Shown here piece by piece: positions 62,431 to 64,000 of a stretch of 64,000 nucleotides of DNA. The notes under the pieces are model-generated. The model had not been told where the DNA came from. It searched no databases and saw only the letters and a list, made by a program, of their open reading frames with translations. The position numbers and the translations under genes were made by a program. Every line of letters starts with the position of its first letter. Position 1 is the first letter of the stretch. Origin of the DNA: Paramylibacter kogurei (GTDB lineage: Bacteria; Pseudomonadota; Alphaproteobacteria; Rhodobacterales; Rhodobacteraceae); NCBI RefSeq assembly GCF_002742285.1, contig NZ_MDGM01000012.1:1240001-1304000 (forward strand), given 5' to 3'.

Positions 62431-63015
62431 GTGACAGAGCCGCTGCATATCGTTGTGATTGATCCTGACAAGGAACGCGCATTCCTAATTGTTGATGGTT
62501 TGCGCGAAACGATGGATTACAAGATTTCTGTGATTGGTGAAACGCTGGGTCTTGCGCGAAAATTACGCGACTTGGAACCAGATATCATCTTGATCGATCT
62601 CGAAGATCCATCACGTGACAGTTTCGAACAGGTGATCACCGCACTTGGCCCATCGGAACGCCCTGTTGCAATGTTTGTTGATCAAACAGACGATAAAATG
62701 ATGCGCGCCGCAATTGATGCTGGCGTCAGCGCATATGTGGTGAATGGGTTGCGCAAGGATCGGATTAAACCCGTGCTTGAAACCGCGATTGCACGTTTCC
62801 ATTCCTTTGGTCGTATGAAAGCAGAGCTAGAAGCGACAAAAACCGCACTGGCCGAACGCAAAACCATTGATCGCGCCAAAGGATTGTTGATGAAGGCACG
62901 TGGCCTGAGCGAAGAAGAAGCATATGCCGTATTGCGCAAAACCGCGATGGACCAAGGGCGGCGCGTGTCCGAGGTTGCCGATGGTTTGGTCACGGCGGCG
63001 GGGTTATTGTTATGA
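62431..63015 (+). CDS. nasT: ANTAR antiterminator NasT
   Basis: A 194-residue response-regulator-like protein with an N-terminal receiver-type domain (HIVVIDPDKERAFLIVDGL, then IILIDLEDPSRDS) and a C-terminal ANTAR RNA-binding domain (about 130-190, DRAKGLLMKARGLSEEEAY). NasT binds leader RNA of nitrate-assimilation operons and lets transcription continue, and is held inactive by NasS when nitrate is absent. GTG at 62431 is the likely start. It overlaps nasS by four bases (ATGA). Confidence 0.93.
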   Translation: MTEPLHIVVIDPDKERAFLIVDGLRETMDYKISVIGETLGLARKLRDLEPDIILIDLEDPSRDSFEQVITALGPSERPVAMFVDQTDDKMMRAAIDAGVSAYVVNGLRKDRIKPVLETAIARFHSFGRMKAELEATKTALAERKTIDRAKGLLMKARGLSEEEAYAVLRKTAMDQGRRVSEVADGLVTAAGLLL

Positions 63016-64000
63016 CGACACTGCTCAATTGTGGGTTCATCCCCCTGACCGATGCCGCACCCTTGATTGTGGCGCACGAACTTGGCTTTGCCGAAGAAGA
63101 AAACATCGCGCTGAACCTGAAACGTGAAAACAGTTGGTCGTCTATTCGCGATAAACTGGCCTTTGGCGTTTATGATGCCGCGCATATGCTCGCCCCGATG
63201 CCCATTGCGATGTCGCTTGGCAAAGGGCAAGTGAACAGCAAGATCATCGCCCCCATGGTGCTAAGCATGAATGGCGATAGCTTTGTTTTCAAAACAAATG
63301 ACGAAATCGCGCCACGATTTAACGACACCGCCGCGTTCATCCAATATTTGGTAAGACAAGCCACCAATGGCCCTGTACGCATTGGTGTACCGTTCATGCA
63401 TAGCATGCATGTCGCACTACTTCGTTTTTTGATCAGACAATCGGGATTTAATCCTGCCGAGATTGTGGATTTTTCTGTCGCCCCACCATTTGTGTTGGCA
63501 GAGGTTTTAAAAAGTGGCGAAGTCGATGGCGTATTCGTCGGCGCACCTTGGGCCGCACAAATTACCGATTTGGGCACAGGCACCCTTGCCCTGAACGGCA
63601 GTGCGATTTGGGCTGCCGCCCCCGAAAAAGTATTGGGCGTTCGCCAAGAATGGGGTGAACGAAACGAGCTGATTTTACATCGCCTGATCCGTGCCATTTA
63701 TCGCGCTCAACTATGGATTGAACGCCCCAACTCGCAAGATACATTATGCGAAATTTTGGCGCGTTCGAAATACGTCGGCATTCAATCCGACCTGATCCAA
63801 CAAGCATTTAGCGGGCAAATGGTGTTGGACGCCAAAGGCCGCGTTGGCCATGATCCGCTGGCACTTCGTATCGGTGGAACCGATGTTGGTTTCCCTTGGC
63901 TCAGCACCGCCATTTGGATTGCAAAAAACGAAGCACCTGCATGGGGTGTGGATGAAAAATGGGCAATAGAAACCGCGAAAAATTGTTTTAGACCAGATAT
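63012..64000 (+). CDS. nasS: Nitrate sensor NasS (partial, runs off the window)
   Basis: The first 329 codons of an open frame with no stop before the window end. It is similar to NrtA/CmpA-type periplasmic nitrate-binding proteins (CGFIPLTDAAPLIVAHELGF, FGVYDAAHMLAPMPIAMSLG, GVFVGAPWAAQ) but has no signal peptide, as expected for cytoplasmic NasS, which binds nitrate and releases NasT. The start codon overlaps the nasT stop. Confidence 0.93.
   Translation, partial: MTTLLNCGFIPLTDAAPLIVAHELGFAEEENIALNLKRENSWSSIRDKLAFGVYDAAHMLAPMPIAMSLGKGQVNSKIIAPMVLSMNGDSFVFKTNDEIAPRFNDTAAFIQYLVRQATNGPVRIGVPFMHSMHVALLRFLIRQSGFNPAEIVDFSVAPPFVLAEVLKSGEVDGVFVGAPWAAQITDLGTGTLALNGSAIWAAAPEKVLGVRQEWGERNELILHRLIRAIYRAQLWIERPNSQDTLCEILARSKYVGIQSDLIQQAFSGQMVLDAKGRVGHDPLALRIGGTDVGFPWLSTAIWIAKNEAPAWGVDEKWAIETAKNCFRPD

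Overview
The window is a chromosomal segment of an alphaproteobacterium, most likely a marine Rhodobacteraceae of the Roseobacter group with roughly 50% GC. The evidence is a complete Rhodobacterales-type gene transfer agent (GTA) cluster lying next to fabF-mltG and cysE, a taurine-pyruvate aminotransferase of roseobacter type, an FnrL-ccoNOQP-ccoGHIS-hemN block, a VPLPA-CTERM protein and CtrA-like and FNR-like sites. No species is assigned.

Layout. 1-821: tail of an upstream unit (terminator only) and one small membrane-anchored protein. 822-18652 (minus): cysE, two small GTA-linked genes, then the GTA structural cluster from ORFg15 back to ORFg1. Two departures from the canonical order stand out. 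A gene for a right-handed beta-helix spike or fibre protein sits between the tail terminator (ORFg8) and the tail tube (ORFg9). ORFg6, the head-tail adaptor, is split by a one-base frameshift in a homopolymer. The GTA control region (18653-18847) holds a good sigma70-like promoter, a perfect TTAA-N7-TTAA CtrA-type site, a repeated 9-mer and, unexpectedly, an intrinsic-terminator-like hairpin between promoter and ORFg1.

18848-24887 (minus): mltG, fabF, a Ca/Na exchanger, acpP, fabG, fabD and a Flp-pilin-like small protein, i.e. the fatty acid synthesis core. 25059-26481 (plus): rpsF-rpsR-rplI with a predicted promoter and a structured leader beginning at the predicted transcription start. 26558-32107: a TPR protein, DUF2237, taurine-pyruvate aminotransferase, a large DUF2339 membrane protein and tRNA-Leu(CAA). 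32236-36704: a zinc metallopeptidase, a YqaA/DedA-type membrane protein overlapping dsbB, a Tat-exported protein, an HNH endonuclease, an esterase and an AlkA-type glycosylase. 36701-40682: cobalamin genes, divergent cbiD-cobK and cobA-cobB. 40704-45736: an MFS transporter, then cysS-cimA-phytoene-synthase-like as a tightly overlapping operon. 45914-52259: a PEP-mutase/isocitrate-lyase family enzyme, a TPM-domain protein, a non-pyrrolysine MttB homologue, an orphan DmsC, a VPLPA-CTERM protein and a luciferase-like monooxygenase.

52256-62270 is an oxygen-regulated respiratory block: cbb3 oxidase structural genes ccoNOQP, assembly genes ccoGHIS, the regulator fnrL and hemN. Three perfect FNR boxes (TTGAT-N4-ATCAA) precede ccoN, ccoG and hemN, each placed about 41.5 bases from a plausible start point. 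For hemN this puts the start of transcription on the ATG, suggesting a leaderless mRNA. The window ends in nasT-nasS, the antitermination pair of nitrate assimilation, with nasS running off the end.

No gene-free stretch exceeds 300 bases. No CRISPR array, insertion sequence or transposase was seen.
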